Source: Steinernema hermaphroditum
Lineage: Eukaryota; Nematoda; Chromadorea; Rhabditida; Steinernematidae
Assembly: GCA_030435675.1 (NCBI GenBank)
Contig: CM059624.1
Location: 11,618,769-11,682,768 of the forward strand
Reading direction: 5' to 3'
DNA: 64,000 bases
In this document: positions 53,069 to 64,000 of the stretch, piece by piece
How positions within the stretch are numbered: the first letter of the stretch is position 1
How the letters are laid out: each line of letters starts with the position of its first letter
Position numbers and translations under genes: made by a program
The notes under the pieces: generated by a model
Databases searched by the model: none
The model's input: the letters and a program-made list of their open reading frames with translations, nothing else
What the model was told of the DNA's origin: nothing

Positions 53069-54249
53069 CTATTGCACAGTAATAGGAGTCATCACCCCTT
53101 TATCGTCATCGGCTTCTTCTTCCTCTCCTCCAAGGCGCCGCTGAGTTGCAAGAGTCAAAGAGGAGAGTTCGTCGTTGTACTCGTACACGAAGAAGTATCC
53201 ATCGCATGTGAGAACAAGTAGATGCAGCTGATCCTCGATCATTCTGAGGGCACAGACGCTTCTGCTCTCGGAGGACACAGGCAGAGAACAGTCGGCGCTG
53301 GACTTCGGTCTCACTGCCGCAGGAGCGTAGATCTCCGCCTGCTTCCGGAAGAACCTCGTGTAGTAGCTGAAGTAGCTCTCCTGCGCCTCCGACTCCTCCT
53401 TCTCGGGCCTCGTGTGCTCCAACTTGAAGAGATGCACGGTTCCCGTGTTGCTTGTGGAGGCGAGGAAAGAGGAGTCTTCGGAGAAGGCCAGCGAGAAGAT
53501 CGTCGCGTAGCGCGTTACCCCTCTCGAGAACTCACACAGCCGCTCACCCGTCTGCACAGAGAAGAGGCGGATTACGGTACCCTTGTCGGAGGCTGTCGCC
53601 AAGAATTCAGCGGTTTTGTTGAACTTGAGGGCAGCGATGGGGCCGTTGTGCGCCTCAATGGTCATCATCTTCTTGAGACCGATTCCATCGAATAGAGTGA
53701 TAGTCCCTGTTTCGGAAGAGCTCGGGTAGGCGATTATAGAGTTGTCGGAGGCGGCCATATCGACGGTGCCACTGGAGGTCTCGGGAAGATCCTTGATCAC
53801 GTGGATGTTGGTCATATTCATGGTGACGTACACTTTGATCATGTCTTTAAGGCAGACGATGAAACGCTAAAGGGACGTAATTAGGGTTACTGTATTGATG
53901 TTCAGCTCACCTTAGAGTTCACTCTGACGCTCAAAATGTCGGACGGATTCTTCAAAGTGTCGATGACTTGGTTCTGCGAGGAGGTCTGCTGAGGCACCGA
54001 ACTGATCGTGGTGACCTGCTTGCCGAGCACCATAGCCGCAAGCTCCTTAGGTCTCTTCTCAGACACGGAGAGAACGAACCGGGTCCTATGGAGGTGCTCG
54101 ATGAGGCGAGGCTTCTCTTCGGTCCTCACATCCACGAACTTCTCGAGAAGATTCTGGCGGTCGTTGTTGATTCTGTAGACGGTGAATCCATCGTCTTCGC
54201 CACACGCAAGACACGAGGCGTTGAAGTTGAAGCTGACTGTGTGGGACAT
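53069..54249 (-). CDS. PROPPIN/WIPI-type WD-repeat protein, copy 2
   Basis: Exons 53911-54249 and 53069-53866, 44-nt intron; 378 aa. The blades are parallel to copy 1 (SFNFNASCLACGEDDGFTVY, EAHNGPIAALKFNKTAEFLA, TASDKGTVIRLFSVQTGERL, LAFSEDSSFLASTSNTGTVH). The lipid-binding motif is again FSRG (LCEFSRGVTRYAT). Sharing FSRG in both copies suggests the change came before the duplication. Ends with an acidic EEEEADDDKG tail. Expected role: autophagy or endosomal phosphoinositide effector, with altered lipid affinity. Confidence 0.88.
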
Positions 54250-54259
54250 GGTGACCTAT

Positions 54260-56100
54260 GGGCAGCGGAGGATATTTCGTTTTCACAGAAAAGCGCTCAA
54301 TATGATGCATTTCATGACCTTCTGGCAACGCTTTTGGAGTAACAACGCCAAATGGCATCGATTTCGACATATCAAAATACACTTTTTTGCATAAGTTAAG
54401 TTTTCGGATATTCTTTGAGGTGTTGTTCCGAGGATGCTTTATCTCAAAGGCTCAAAAGTGGCACATGATAATGGCAGCAAAACAGTTCACCATTAAGTGC
54501 ATTTACATCACGTCATTCGAAGCATCAGAACGCTGGCACGATCTAATTTTTACGCACCCATGAGAGTCCGGAGCGATCAATACATGAATATTGCAATGAC
54601 CCATATTCAGATCATGTGATAGTGCTCTGTTTACATCAATAGTGAAAGTACGACGGCACAAAAACGACGTGAAAAGTGCCTGTGCCAAACATTGCTATTC
54701 TTATGAAAGCCATGGATACCAAATATGACTCTCATGTCGTAAAATGAAGCGTTGTGTAAGACTTAACCTCCGAAAACTAATGAGCATCTACGAAACGTGA
54801 CTACCATGAGAGTAGCCTGCGTTATCTACCATACACCTTTTTAAATCCCTATTTTACCTCCTATTTCTTGACTAAAGGTAAGCATCTCCATTTTTATTCA
54901 GAGGGACAAATAGCGTAACATCTTAAACCAGACGCCGCCAAAAGAGTTATGCATTGTTTTTATTGCTTTTGTTTCACACATGTACCCACGTTTTAACATG
55001 ATGTTTTCACATTCTGCGTGGCACCATTTATTATGTTGATGGCTTAAAAACGCGAATAAATCAATTCGCTCCTCCACGACACCGAGATTTCTCTTTAATT
55101 TTCGGTAAGACCGGTCTTGGCTTTCATGAAATATGTCATTTTACCTTAGATTTTTTTTCAAGAATGATTACCAGCACCAACGGCGGAAACACTAATTACG
55201 GTCACCGCGACTACCAGCAAACAATTACTCAATGCGCGCAATGGTCGATTAGAAGGCGGAGCAAACGTCATGGCGACCGACAGCCGGGTTCAGAGCCTCA
55301 TTCTAACCTCTACCCCGCGGGCAGTCCGGTCGTGTCCCATCAGCCTCCATAACCTTCTAGTCTAATCGTTCGCCATTGCAGTAATTAAACAACGTCAGCT
55401 CAGTGAAGAAGACCCGCTTCTCTCCCTCGACCCCTTCGAGAACGCCGACAAGCTGACATCCCATTTCTCACGCTCGACAACTGCGTCCAGAAACCGACGC
55501 AGCGCGCAAATCAGCAGAGCGGCAAGCGGCAAGCCGATCTCCACGGCTATTCCAGCAGCGACATCCGTTCGCAAGCCGTAAGGAGATCCCGCGAACCCCG
55601 CCGGAAAGCCCTCGTCACATCCGGCAGACAGCGGCAACCGCTACCCCGTCGACAAGCGAGAACCAGTGGCTACGACTAAAGCAGCTAGCCACTAAGGCGG
55701 ACCAACTCGCAGACGAGCAAGGATCGCTCACGGCCTTCTTCCACAAGGAGAGCGAAAGGTTGGTTCAGTTTCAAGAAGCCATCCTCCGCGAAGCGGAAGA
55801 GACCGCTAACCGTTATTGTATCAATACCCGTAAATCTACGATAACCAACCAATCCCCTACATCCCATATAAAGATTCCATTGCTAACCAAGAAGTTACCC
55901 AACAAACCCAACGCTCCCCACCTCGTCCTAAACAGTCACCACCACCACCTCCGTTCCTGCAGGGGACGTCGTCATACGGGGACATCCCGAATGAAGAGAA
56001 ACGAGCGACGACGGACCCATGCCCAGACGACACATATGGATCATATCAGACACGTCTGTCGGAGGAACAGAGCTCGCCAGGAATCGAGCGCTGAAGGAAC
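54260..56100. other. Gene-poor interval, possible retroelement internal remnant
   Basis: 54260-55160 shows nothing recognisable. From about 55160 to 56100 the plus strand is rich in Arg/Ser/Pro codons with several in-frame stops, compatible with a degenerate gag-like region upstream of the LTR-like sequence at 56106, but no retroviral-type motif was identified. Confidence 0.3.
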
Positions 56101-56105
56101 CGGTG

Positions 56106-56438
56106 TGTCGGGACCCTTCCGCTAGTGCGGAAGGTCCTGGCCGCCGCCGACGCTGCCGATCTTCAATCCGTCGCCGACCCAGCAAGAACAGTCGGCGGGC
56201 AGCCGCGCACCCGCGCGGCCGGTTCTCTCTTCCCTGTCTCCCGCCCCTCCTGTGTCTCATGAGTATATATATGTGTGTGTTATATAAAAGGAGATTCTAA
56301 GAGTACAATCCCAGGACACCGTAGGGCATGCAAAGAGGAACTCGGAGGAGACCATCCCGGGTTGGACACAACGATCCTTCTATGTTCGTAATAAAACTGT
56401 GAAAATACAGTAGCCCTAGCTTGCGCTTTTTAGTTACA
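56106..56438 (+). mobile_element. LTR-like sequence (putative solo or 3' LTR)
   Basis: It begins TGTCGGGACC and ends TTACA. It contains a TATA-type TTATATAAAAG (about 56280), an AATAAA (about 56391) and GC-rich U3-like sequence with a palindrome (CTTCCGCTAGTGCGGAAGG). About 333 bp, a usual LTR size. No second LTR, primer-binding site or target-site duplication was found, so the call is tentative. Confidence 0.4.
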
Positions 56439-57209
56439 GGAGACAATGGAACATGTTGTTCCTTTTTCACTACCGTCTTTCTTCTCGCTACTATGGACAG
56501 TATTGTCGTGGGGTAAAACCGCCCTCTCAGCGACCCCCGCGGGCTTCGCCCCTATCCCCTTCATTCGTTGAACCTGTGCTTAACCTATCAGTCGTGTTAT
56601 ACGACATCTCTGCGAACGGTCGGATCACCCGTTGGTCTCCCTCCACTGCCCCCTTATGTACCGTTGCACCTCATTCGGCTACCCAATAAACCACTCGACC
56701 ATGACATTCTTTGGGCTTCTCACATGGAAGGAATTGGACAGGTGGAACTCAAGAGTCGCGGACACAACACTATCTACCTTGGATGTCGCTCGATTGTTGA
56801 TGATGTTTCCTATTTACTCAGGACCGTTTGTGTCGTTAGTCAATAAATGAACAGTCCAATAGTTGTGAACGCATCTACACTAGGACAGAGTCCAAACCAA
56901 ACTAGTTGACTATCCTATTTAAGGGGTACGGTCTTAGACCCATTGAGTCAGTAGCTCTTGAGCCACTAAACGTATGGTGCACTTTAGTTTATCAAACGAA
57001 CTATAGAATACGTGGCTTAATCCGATGTTTCGACACGTCCAAAGTCCAGAAGAACATCAGGAAGACCGCAGAACCGGTCCGATTTACTGCGAGAGTCACT
57101 CTGTAATCCTCTGGATAGGCGTGCAAGGCGCCAAATTTAGAGCCCCCCATTTTGACCGAGGTTTGATTCATATAGGCCTGATTTACGCCAGTATCACAAA
57201 AGTAGAAAG

Positions 57210-57428
57210 GTTTTGGTTTTTCTCTTTCTCCTTACATCATCGCTCGCGGTCCCCGTGAGAATCACGAACAGCTCGTCAGCGACGGAGACCCGCGAGGCGA
57301 CGACTGCGGTAGCCACTGTCTACTGTGCGCCGTTCTGTGATGACGGCGACTTCGAAAGCATGTCGTTTCCTGACTATGCCGACGTGGAGCCCGAGACGGG
57401 AAGCAACGTGGGCAACGAGTACCACTGA
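57210..57428 (+). CDS. Small secreted conserved-tail protein, paralogue 1 (exon 1 missing)
   Basis: This is exon 2 of a two-exon family. It starts after an acceptor (AGAAAG|GTTTTGG) in phase 0 and encodes a signal-peptide remainder (VLVFLFLLTSSLAVPV) and a Ser/Thr-rich spacer. The tail is shared with paralogues 2 and 3: VYCAPFCDDGDFES, MSFPDYADVEPETG, SNVGNEYH. No ATG exon compatible with this acceptor was found upstream, so the gene may be broken. No known family; the tail has two cysteines and is acidic. Confidence 0.6.
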   Translation, partial: VLVFLFLLTSSLAVPVRITNSSSATETREATTAVATVYCAPFCDDGDFESMSFPDYADVEPETGSNVGNEYH

Positions 57429-58220
57429 CTGAGAAGAAGACGGGTCTTTCCTCGGACTGTGATTAAAGGTACTGCCAAGTTTATGTCTGCGATACTCAAC
57501 TTCAACTTTTATCCATTTCAATAAATGATATGAGAAAGTGTGTACATAAAATCGTATAAAGCTTATCGAAGATGCTAAACATAATGTGATTGCTAAATGA
57601 AAAGCGCAAACTTAAACTGAAAAAACTTAAACTTAAACAGTCTCTACAAAGAGCGACATATCTCAAAAAGAATACCCCCGTGAACTTTTCAGTGATCTAC
57701 CGGTTGAATCCCCTTCGCATAAAGCTGTCACTAAATTTAGATTTTCACAGTCTGAGCCCGAGATGTTGTTATTCAAACAACAAAGTGATAATCCATGGAC
57801 CAGACATTATAAAAATCGTTCCAATCATCGCAAAAAAAGTTTTTATATGTGTCAGGAGCAACGAGTAAACGTAATAAACTTTTTATAGGGCGTGCATTGT
57901 TTGTTGTTTGAGATTGTTTGATCGGTAGGATGACAGTGCCCACACATCGCAATGTGTATAACAAACCTAATAAAAGATAGCTGAAGACACAGCGATAGAT
58001 TTATTTCGCATCGCTGTATGTCAATCAAAATATGTCCAATCATTGATACAGCTAATACATACGGTCTTCTCTACTTGTGTTTTTAGCGTTTCCGTTATCG
58101 ATAAGACACAGCGATAATCGGAAAAAGCAGAAGATCGAGCCTTATAGGTTGTATTACAGTGAGAACTCAGATATGAGTGGAAAACGTGATGTATTCAGGA
58201 CTCGAAAATAGGGACTAAAT

Positions 58221-58845
58221 GAAAAATGATTGAGAACTCTTTTATTTGGATAATGTAAAAACACAATGAATGGCAGTTTCGCGATGATGAGAGACATTTC
58301 CTGAGAAAACGGGCAAAGAACTAATGGTACTCGTTGCCCACGTTGCTTCCCGTCTCGGGCTCCACGTCGGCATAGTCAGGAAACGACATGCTCTCAAAGT
58401 CGCCGTCATCGCAGAACGGCGCACAGTAGACGGTGGCTACCGTAGTAGTCGAATCGGGGGTCGTCGTTCTCAGTGGTGACGAAGAGGAAAGGAACAAGAG
58501 GGCGAACACCACGAGAAACTACAGATCTGTATGATAAGATATCATCTCGCTAGATCGGAGCCAACCTGGAAGAAGAGTCGGAAGGACATGGCTGTGTGGA
58601 AGTGTCGCCAAGGGTGTGATGATAGGATTTGAACTGACTGATTCTGGGGATACTGTCATGGGAACCTTTTATCGACGCACCCTTTGAAGGTGGCCCGTCC
58701 AACTGGTTTCTTCTGATTGTGATGTTTCACAGCGTGTTGCCCTTTCGAACTATGAGAGGACAAAACAGGAACAAGTCACGCGTGGACTGAATTCAGAATC
58801 GACGGATTACACGTATTTTGTGCTCGTGTCGATCGATTTGATCTG
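58221..58845. repeat. Inverted duplication, left arm
   Basis: About 625 bp that match the reverse complement of 62649-63263, covering all of paralogue 2, its intron, promoter and 3' end. The arms differ by scattered substitutions. Spacer about 3.8 kb. Confidence 0.88.
58321..58589 (-). CDS. Small secreted conserved-tail protein, paralogue 2
   Basis: Exons 58566-58589 and 58321-58518, 47-nt intron; 73 aa. MSFRLFFQ + FLVVFALLFLSSSSP (signal peptide), a Thr-rich spacer (LRTTTPDSTTTVAT), then the tail VYCAPFCDDGDFES...NEYH identical to paralogue 1. It lies in the left arm of the inverted duplication. Function unknown; small size, secretion signal and strongly conserved tail suggest a processed peptide or effector. 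Confidence 0.8.
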
Positions 58846-59077
58846 CTCACAAGGGCAGAAATATACGCAATATGAGATCATTGATGAGCTTCTCCATTAT
58901 GCCATGTATGCCCTTCCCGCATGCCTATAGTCCCAACGTCTATAGTTTCTAGAGTCGCTTCGCATCTTTAGTGCCGGCCGTCTAGGTCCTGTTGTCTCAA
59001 TAACGATTTATCAGGATCAAAATACAAAATCATGTATGTCAAAAGTCACAAATCATGAAGCCGGCTAGTAATGTTTC

Positions 59078-60018
59078 CTAATATTCAGCCTTGCACAACG
59101 ATTCTTCCGTCATGTCCTTTGTTCCAAATGGGCAGCAAATCCTACTCGTTGGATCTTTTGAACAGCACATTCTCCTTCCATCGCTCAGTTTTCGAAGTTC
59201 GGTACCCTCTGTGCAGCAAGCACTGCGAGCGCCTTCCAAGTGAGTGGGGCGTCCTTCGTAGCAGCACGACTTTCCCACGGGACAGCATTGGGTGTCAAAG
59301 GCGCTCATATCAAAAGCATACTCTTCTTCCTTGCAGCACCGCCGGCACTTCCCCGTCTTCTTGCTCACCAATTGACACCGTACAACAGGGCAACTGTCTT
59401 TCGGGGCTGTCTAAAACACAAAGTTCTTTTAGTAGATTATTGTACTTGTACCGTCGTTGTTGCTGTTGTGGTTGTTGTGGTGGGAGTCGTCGTGGTAGGA
59501 GTCGTCGTCGTGGTTGGAGTCGTAGTAGGAGTTGTCGTGGTTGGGGTTGTTGTGGTGGAAGTCGTCGTGGTGGGAGTCGTCGTGGTGGGAGTCGTCGTGG
59601 TAGGAGTCGTCGTCGTGGTTGGAGTCGTAGTAGGAGTTGTCGTGGTTGGGGTTGTTGTGGTTGGAGTCGTAGTGGCAGTCGTCGTGCTTTTTGTCGTTAT
59701 CGACGTCGTTGGCGTCGGTGCTGGCATTTCCGAACTTTCCACCGCTTCAAAAAGATCCTTCGTCACATTACTGCTGCAAGACTCGGTGGACGTCGTGAAG
59801 AGGTACACTTCTGCAGTTGTTTCCGCCTTGTTGATCATCATCATTTCCTTGTAGCCCGTGCAGGAACCCTCGGAAGGGTCGAATACTGCAGCCTTTGGCG
59901 GAGCAGAAGCCCATGCATTGGCACATGTTCTCATCGAATCTGCTTGCATTTTGTCGGAGATGGTTCCGTTGAGTATGTATCCTCCAGGGACATTTCTGAC
60001 ATAAACAGTTCCGCTGAT
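59078..60018 (-). CDS. Secreted mucin-like protein with a CC-rich domain, 5' end unresolved
   Basis: Two exons: 59452-60018 and 59078-59410. Exon order in the protein: a globular start (VRNVPGGYILNGTISDKM ... CANAWASAPPKAAVF), then about 85 residues of TTTP/TTTTPT repeats (mucin-like, expected O-glycosylation), then after a phase-0 intron a domain with 16 cysteines in CC pairs (RRCC, QCC, SCC, ACC, MCC, ICC). The CC pattern resembles granulin or nematode CC-type domains. A signal peptide exon must lie upstream: the frame LSVVLAALYVAEDFV at 60015-60085 is a candidate but no clean start was found. It lies in the spacer of the inverted duplication. Confidence 0.7.
59465..59700. repeat. Coding minisatellite (GTNGTNG-type)
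   Basis: The plus strand is a run of GT-rich triplets (GTCGTCGTGG, GTAGGAGTCGTC) encoding the Thr/Pro repeats of the minus-strand gene. A higher-order unit of about 100 bp occurs twice (about 59487-59560 and 59587-59660). Confidence 0.85.
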
Positions 60019-60253
60019 CTAAATCTGCTACGATTAATGTCACAAAATCTTCTGCCACATAAAGTGCAGCTAAAACTACGGACAACTAACTCCCTATTCT
60101 TGTAATCGGCGGGCCTGTTTGATCTGATTCCTTCGGACTTCGAAACATTACTACCGTGGTATTACAGCCTAATATGAGGATTAAATCCTAAGCGCATATC
60201 ATTCAAATTACGTTTAGAGATTTGCTAATCGCTAATTCAAATCTTCAACCCGA

Positions 60254-60784
60254 TCACGAAAAGTCGGCACTCTTTTCAGATGATTGACTAGTGGAACTGT
60301 GCCGCTTTGTCACTTTTAACAACACGAAACTCACAATTGATGCGCTAAGCATGAGAAGGAGAAGATAGAAATGGGCACTCACAGGCACAGTCAAAGTGAA
60401 ATACGGCATTTTTGAGAACGGAGCCAAAGAAAGTGTACGGCGGTTTGCCGTTTGCTGTGGAAACATAATGGCCCGAAGCGATTGCGCTCTGTTTTGAGCA
60501 CCAACTACTTCTTCCATTTGTTGCCAAGGGAATTAAGTGTTCTTCCGAGAAGTTCGTCTGAGGTGTCGTTTTTTGTCACCTGAGCTCATACAGAGGAAAT
60601 GGCATTGCGAGTATAAGGAACTCATAAGTGTCTGCCTCCAATCAAGCTGAAAGTGACCAAACTGAGAGAGACCAGACGGCACGAAGTCTTTCTTCGGCAC
60701 AAAATCTGCAGTTCTACTGGCAGCATTCATCACCTTCTTCTTGTCTTCTATGTCCAGTGGCGGAGTAAATACTCCGGGAATCAT
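60254..60784 (-). CDS. Hypothetical single-pass membrane protein
   Basis: The first frame from 60784 (MIPGVFTPPLDIEDKKKVMN) and the second frame ending at 60254 can be joined by a GT-AG intron of about 69 nt (donor after ATGAGCTCAG, acceptor AAATGGAAG) with matching phase 1. The C-terminal half has one clear hydrophobic segment (SAHFYLLLLMLSASIVSFVLL) followed by a basic and Ser-rich tail. No family recognised; the exon joins are inferred and internal introns in the first part are possible. Confidence 0.45.
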
Positions 60785-61326
60785 TCAATTCCAGGCATCC
60801 AAAGACTCTCTATCTCTTCTCAGTCGATGTAGATGTTCTTCAGATATTTTTTGAGCCCAAGACGTCCAGGCGAGGCGACACACGTTGAGCGAACCCAAAG
60901 TGATGCGGCTATAGGGGTGGAACATACGTAACCTTGAATTTTTTTGGAACAAAGTGCAAAATTTCAGCTCGCGGGGTGGTTACTCCGAAAGGTTCCCTTG
61001 TCAGTGGAAAACCTAAAATAAAGGATAACGGAATAGTGATTTGTCGCAAAAAAGTGAATTGATATCCCTATGATTGGTCGCACAAAGCCGTCATCGACGA
61101 TGATGGATTTCGGGATTTGAAATTTCGGGATTTCTCGCGCGCATCTGGGTCAAACAATTTTGTGAAACAACAACTCCTGCCCCTTTAATTAATTTTTTAT
61201 CGGCAGCGATCGCCTATCGTTTCCATGAATATATTGGGCACATATTCCCTGAAACGCATGGTAACCTTAGTTCACGCGTGCTCCTTCAGAAATGCTCGCT
61301 TTTTTAGATTTATTTTATCCTCTCTG

Positions 61327-61913
61327 ATGACGACGACTCATTGGATGATTGTTTCCTGTTGTTTGTTCATCACGGCAAATGCTTGCATGCCAGTGCGTCC
61401 ACCAAAGGAGGCTGAACGTCCAATCGAAAAAAGTAAATCTCGAATATTAAAAAAACGAAAAGGCTACCGTATGGCCACTTCCTACACTGAGGATCAACGA
61501 ATATATTATTTTTCTCGTTCATCGTAGGAAATAGCCGTACGGCAGCCATTCCTGACTTCCCAATTTACTCTTTGCAGAAAAAATATGCGCCAGCTGCACG
61601 CAGGAGGCAGTCCAGAAGATTGAACCCGTTGACATCGATTCAACCATAACTACCGATGACGGATGCTTACAAAGGACTTTGGGTTGTAAGATACCAGAAG
61701 ATGGTTGAATTGTTCTGCTTAGCGTAACGAATGTCTTCTACGCTACTAACCTGTAACTTGATAATTCAGTGGAATGGCGGCAGCAGCCTCTTCGGGATGC
61801 AGAAAGGGCAGAACGTCGTTGGAGATGTGAGATGCGATAGCCATGGCCGATGGGTCCTCAAGGACGGCGGAAGCTCTGTTGTAACGTCAGTTGAATGTGA
61901 AGCAGATGAATAA
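61327..61913 (+). CDS. DUF281-type secreted nematode protein
   Basis: Exon 1 61327-61432 (MTTTHWMIVSCCLFITANAC, signal peptide), exon 2 from 61578 (ICASCTQEAVQKIEP...TTDDGCLQRTLGCK), and a last exon to 61913 (WNGGSSLFGMQKGQ, VRCDSHGRWVLKDGG, VECEADE). The order CxxC, DGCxxxTLxC, WNG, VxCDxxGxW, VEC is that of the nematode-specific DUF281 family. The junction between exons 2 and 3 (about 61690-61770) could not be placed with both a good donor and matching phase, so an indel or non-canonical site is possible. AATAAA near 61909. Confidence 0.7.
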
Positions 61914-61919
61914 AGGATT

Positions 61920-62640
61920 GATCGACACAGTGCTAATAGCCTAGATTTACTTACAAGGGTTCTTACAAGGGAAGCGATGCTAAGCAATAAGCGCCAAGGG
62001 AATGTGGTTTGGATGGAGGTTGAGCTGGGGAGTCCAAATGTCCATAAATCAGAATCACATCCAGCATCATATCCACTCAGCAAGTGATAAGGCAATGGAC
62101 AAGAAAACGGTCGAATCTCGAGGACGCTACACGCTACTGGCTCCACGAATGGTGCTATTTTTACATTGTTGACTTCATCCATATATTTCTGTTTTTCTGT
62201 TTATAGAATGTCCGCTGCACTACCGTATGACTGTTGTTCCTGGTCCACATATATTTATTCCCTGAATGACGAGCTGCTTTAGCAGCCGATTACGATTCGA
62301 ACGCGGAAGTGCTCGAATCGCTTTGACATTGTAAACACTACTGTTCCAACACATACTACGACGATCGAATGCAGAGATGTGCCAAAGGGTCAAATATGGT
62401 GTTTGCAAAGTATCGTATGTTCCGTATTCTGTATCTTCTAATCTTCTAATAACGAACGTGAATTACGGTCAACGGTGCAATGTCACTTGAAATTTCAATT
62501 CAGAAAGGATGGAACCAACCACTGAATGCAAAAGTCAAGGATATTGTTTCATGAAGATCCAGTCATAACCCTCTTGATGATCCTGATTAAGTCATCCCTC
62601 TTGATGATCTCATATTGTGACTCTTAGCACAGTTCTGCAC
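61920..62640. other. Intergenic interval, no gene supported
   Basis: Short unconserved frames only; the right end abuts the right arm of the inverted duplication. Confidence 0.4.
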
Positions 62641-62648
62641 TTTCCAAT

Positions 62649-63263
62649 CAGATCAAAACGATCACAAAATACGTGTAATCCGTCGATTTTGAATTCAGTC
62701 CACGCGTGACTTGTTCCTGTTTTGTCCTCTCATAGTTCGAAAGGACAACACGCTGTGAAACATCACAATCAGAAGAAACCAGTTGGACGGGCCACCTTCA
62801 AAGGGTGCGTCGATAAAAGGTTCCCATGACAGTATCCCCAGAATCAGTCAGTTCAAATCCTATCATCACACCCTTGGCGACACTTCCACACAGCCATGTC
62901 CTTCCGACTCTTCTTCCAGGTTGGCTCCGATCTAGCGAGATGATATCTTATCATGCACATCTATAGATCCTCGTGGTGTTCGCCCTGTTGTTCCTTTCCT
63001 CTTCGTCACCACTGAGAACGACGACCCCCGAGGCGACGACTACGGTAGCCACCATCTACTGTGCGCCGTTCTGCGATGACGGCGACTTCGAAAGCATGTT
63101 GTTTCCTGACTATGCCGACGTGGAGCCCGAGACGGGAAGCAACGTTGGCAACGAGTACCATTAGTTCTGTGTCCGTTTTCTCAGGAAACGTCTCTCATCA
63201 TCGCGAAACTGCCCTTTATTGTGTTTTACATTATCCAAATAAAAGAGTTCTCAATCATTTTTC
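62649..63263. repeat. Inverted duplication, right arm
   Basis: Reverse-complement partner of 58221-58845, carrying paralogue 3 with its flanks. Confidence 0.88.
62896..63164 (+). CDS. Small secreted conserved-tail protein, paralogue 3
   Basis: Exons 62896-62919 and 62967-63164, 47-nt intron; 73 aa. MSFRLFFQ + ILVVFALLFLSSSSP, spacer LRTTTPEATTTVAT, then IYCAPFCDDGDFES, MLFPDYADVEPETG, SNVGNEYH. It differs from paralogue 2 at about five residues. An AATAAA follows at about 63237. It lies in the right arm of the inverted duplication, opposite in orientation to paralogue 2. Confidence 0.8.
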
Positions 63264-63269
63264 TGTTAG

Positions 63270-64000
63270 TACCGTAATGCAACCTATAAGACTCCATCAC
63301 CTTCTGCTTTTCCCAAATAATCGTTGAAACGAAACATTGAAACAGAGCATATTGAAGAAAAGTGTCAACTCTATTGAACGATTGAAGACCCCAAATACTA
63401 CAAAAAGCATGGGAACAATTGTGCCAGAGACTTGCGCTGTCATCGTCGAGATCTTCAAGAAGCATTTGTATCAACGCTAGAATCTTTCCTGGCATTTCAT
63501 TTCACGCTCATATTTCGATGTGTCGTGACATCACAGAAACATTCCTAAACTTCGCTATTGAAAGCATGACATTGCCTAAGGTGAAAAATGAGAATATGTC
63601 TCTTATCGACATGAGAAACAATAGGCCATGTGTAAGTATTTGAACAGTCGACGGCGTGTTTGCGCTGATAGGATTGAGCGATCTGTGATGCAACAGCAGT
63701 CCGATTTGGCGATCATTGACATGATCGTTGGTTATCGTGGAATCTGACTTCCCCTGTCTGAACAAAAAGGAATGTGTTCATTGATTTTTTTGTCTTACAA
63801 CCACTCTAATCATCTCAACAGAGCACTATGTTTTTTGGCGTGAGATGAAAGAATGAAACACATGATTTTTCCAAAAAGAAAATCGCTCACTCTCCACAGT
63901 CCTCTTCGTTCTTCGGAGGTGATGGTGTCTTGTCAGCTCACTTTCCTGGTATCCCACTTCGGCGGTTACCCTCTTAAACATCAGCTTCAGATGTGTCTCT
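63270..64000. other. Right edge of window, no gene supported
   Basis: No exon structure, repeat or RNA was recognised. A gene running off the window edge cannot be excluded. Confidence 0.4.

Overview
The window is from a nematode nuclear genome. The evidence is many very short (about 35-50 nt) GT-AG introns, compact genes on both strands with AATAAA poly(A) signals, and nematode-type families: Skp1-related (skr) paralogues, Ascaris-type TIL inhibitors, DUF281, a gustatory-receptor-like 7TM protein of the lite-1/gur type, har-1 and tandem eIF4E-like genes. The species cannot be named from the sequence. Exon structures were built by hand from reading frames, splice consensus and intron phase.

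0-12 kb: four near-identical intronless skr genes (two per strand) share upstream and downstream flanks. Between them lie a glutaredoxin-like gene that lacks the first active-site cysteine, har-1 and three small secreted Cys-rich genes. 12-34 kb: a dense field of small secreted disulfide-rich genes. Most follow one design: a tiny first exon, a signal peptide, one or two TIL domains split by a phase-1 intron, and often a separate phase-1 last exon carrying a C-x(3,4)-C-x5-C module. Also here are a 451-aa gustatory-receptor-like gene, a mariner element with intact terminal repeats, two LINE relics and a dispersed repeat family, one copy of which sits in the first intron of a TIL gene.

34-43 kb: no convincing protein gene. 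This stretch holds segmental duplications and 13 copies of a hairpin whose 12-nt loop is nearly invariant while its stems differ in sequence and still pair. This is the most unusual structure in the window. 43-46 kb: three tandem eIF4E-like genes with the eIF4G-contact tryptophan replaced. 46-54.3 kb: an unrecognised helical protein, a mitochondrial acetyl-CoA hydrolase/CoA-transferase, and two tandem PROPPIN genes with a degenerate FRRG motif.

54-64 kb: gene-poor flank with an LTR-like remnant, then three paralogues of a small secreted protein with a near-invariant tail. Two of these lie in the arms of an inverted duplication of about 620 bp. The spacer holds a mucin-like Thr-rich/CC-rich gene, a small membrane protein and a DUF281 gene.

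The genes do not form one pathway. The themes are local tandem duplication, secreted protease-inhibitor-like proteins (host, microbe or reproductive interaction is possible but not shown) and variant copies of core-cell proteins in which key residues have changed.
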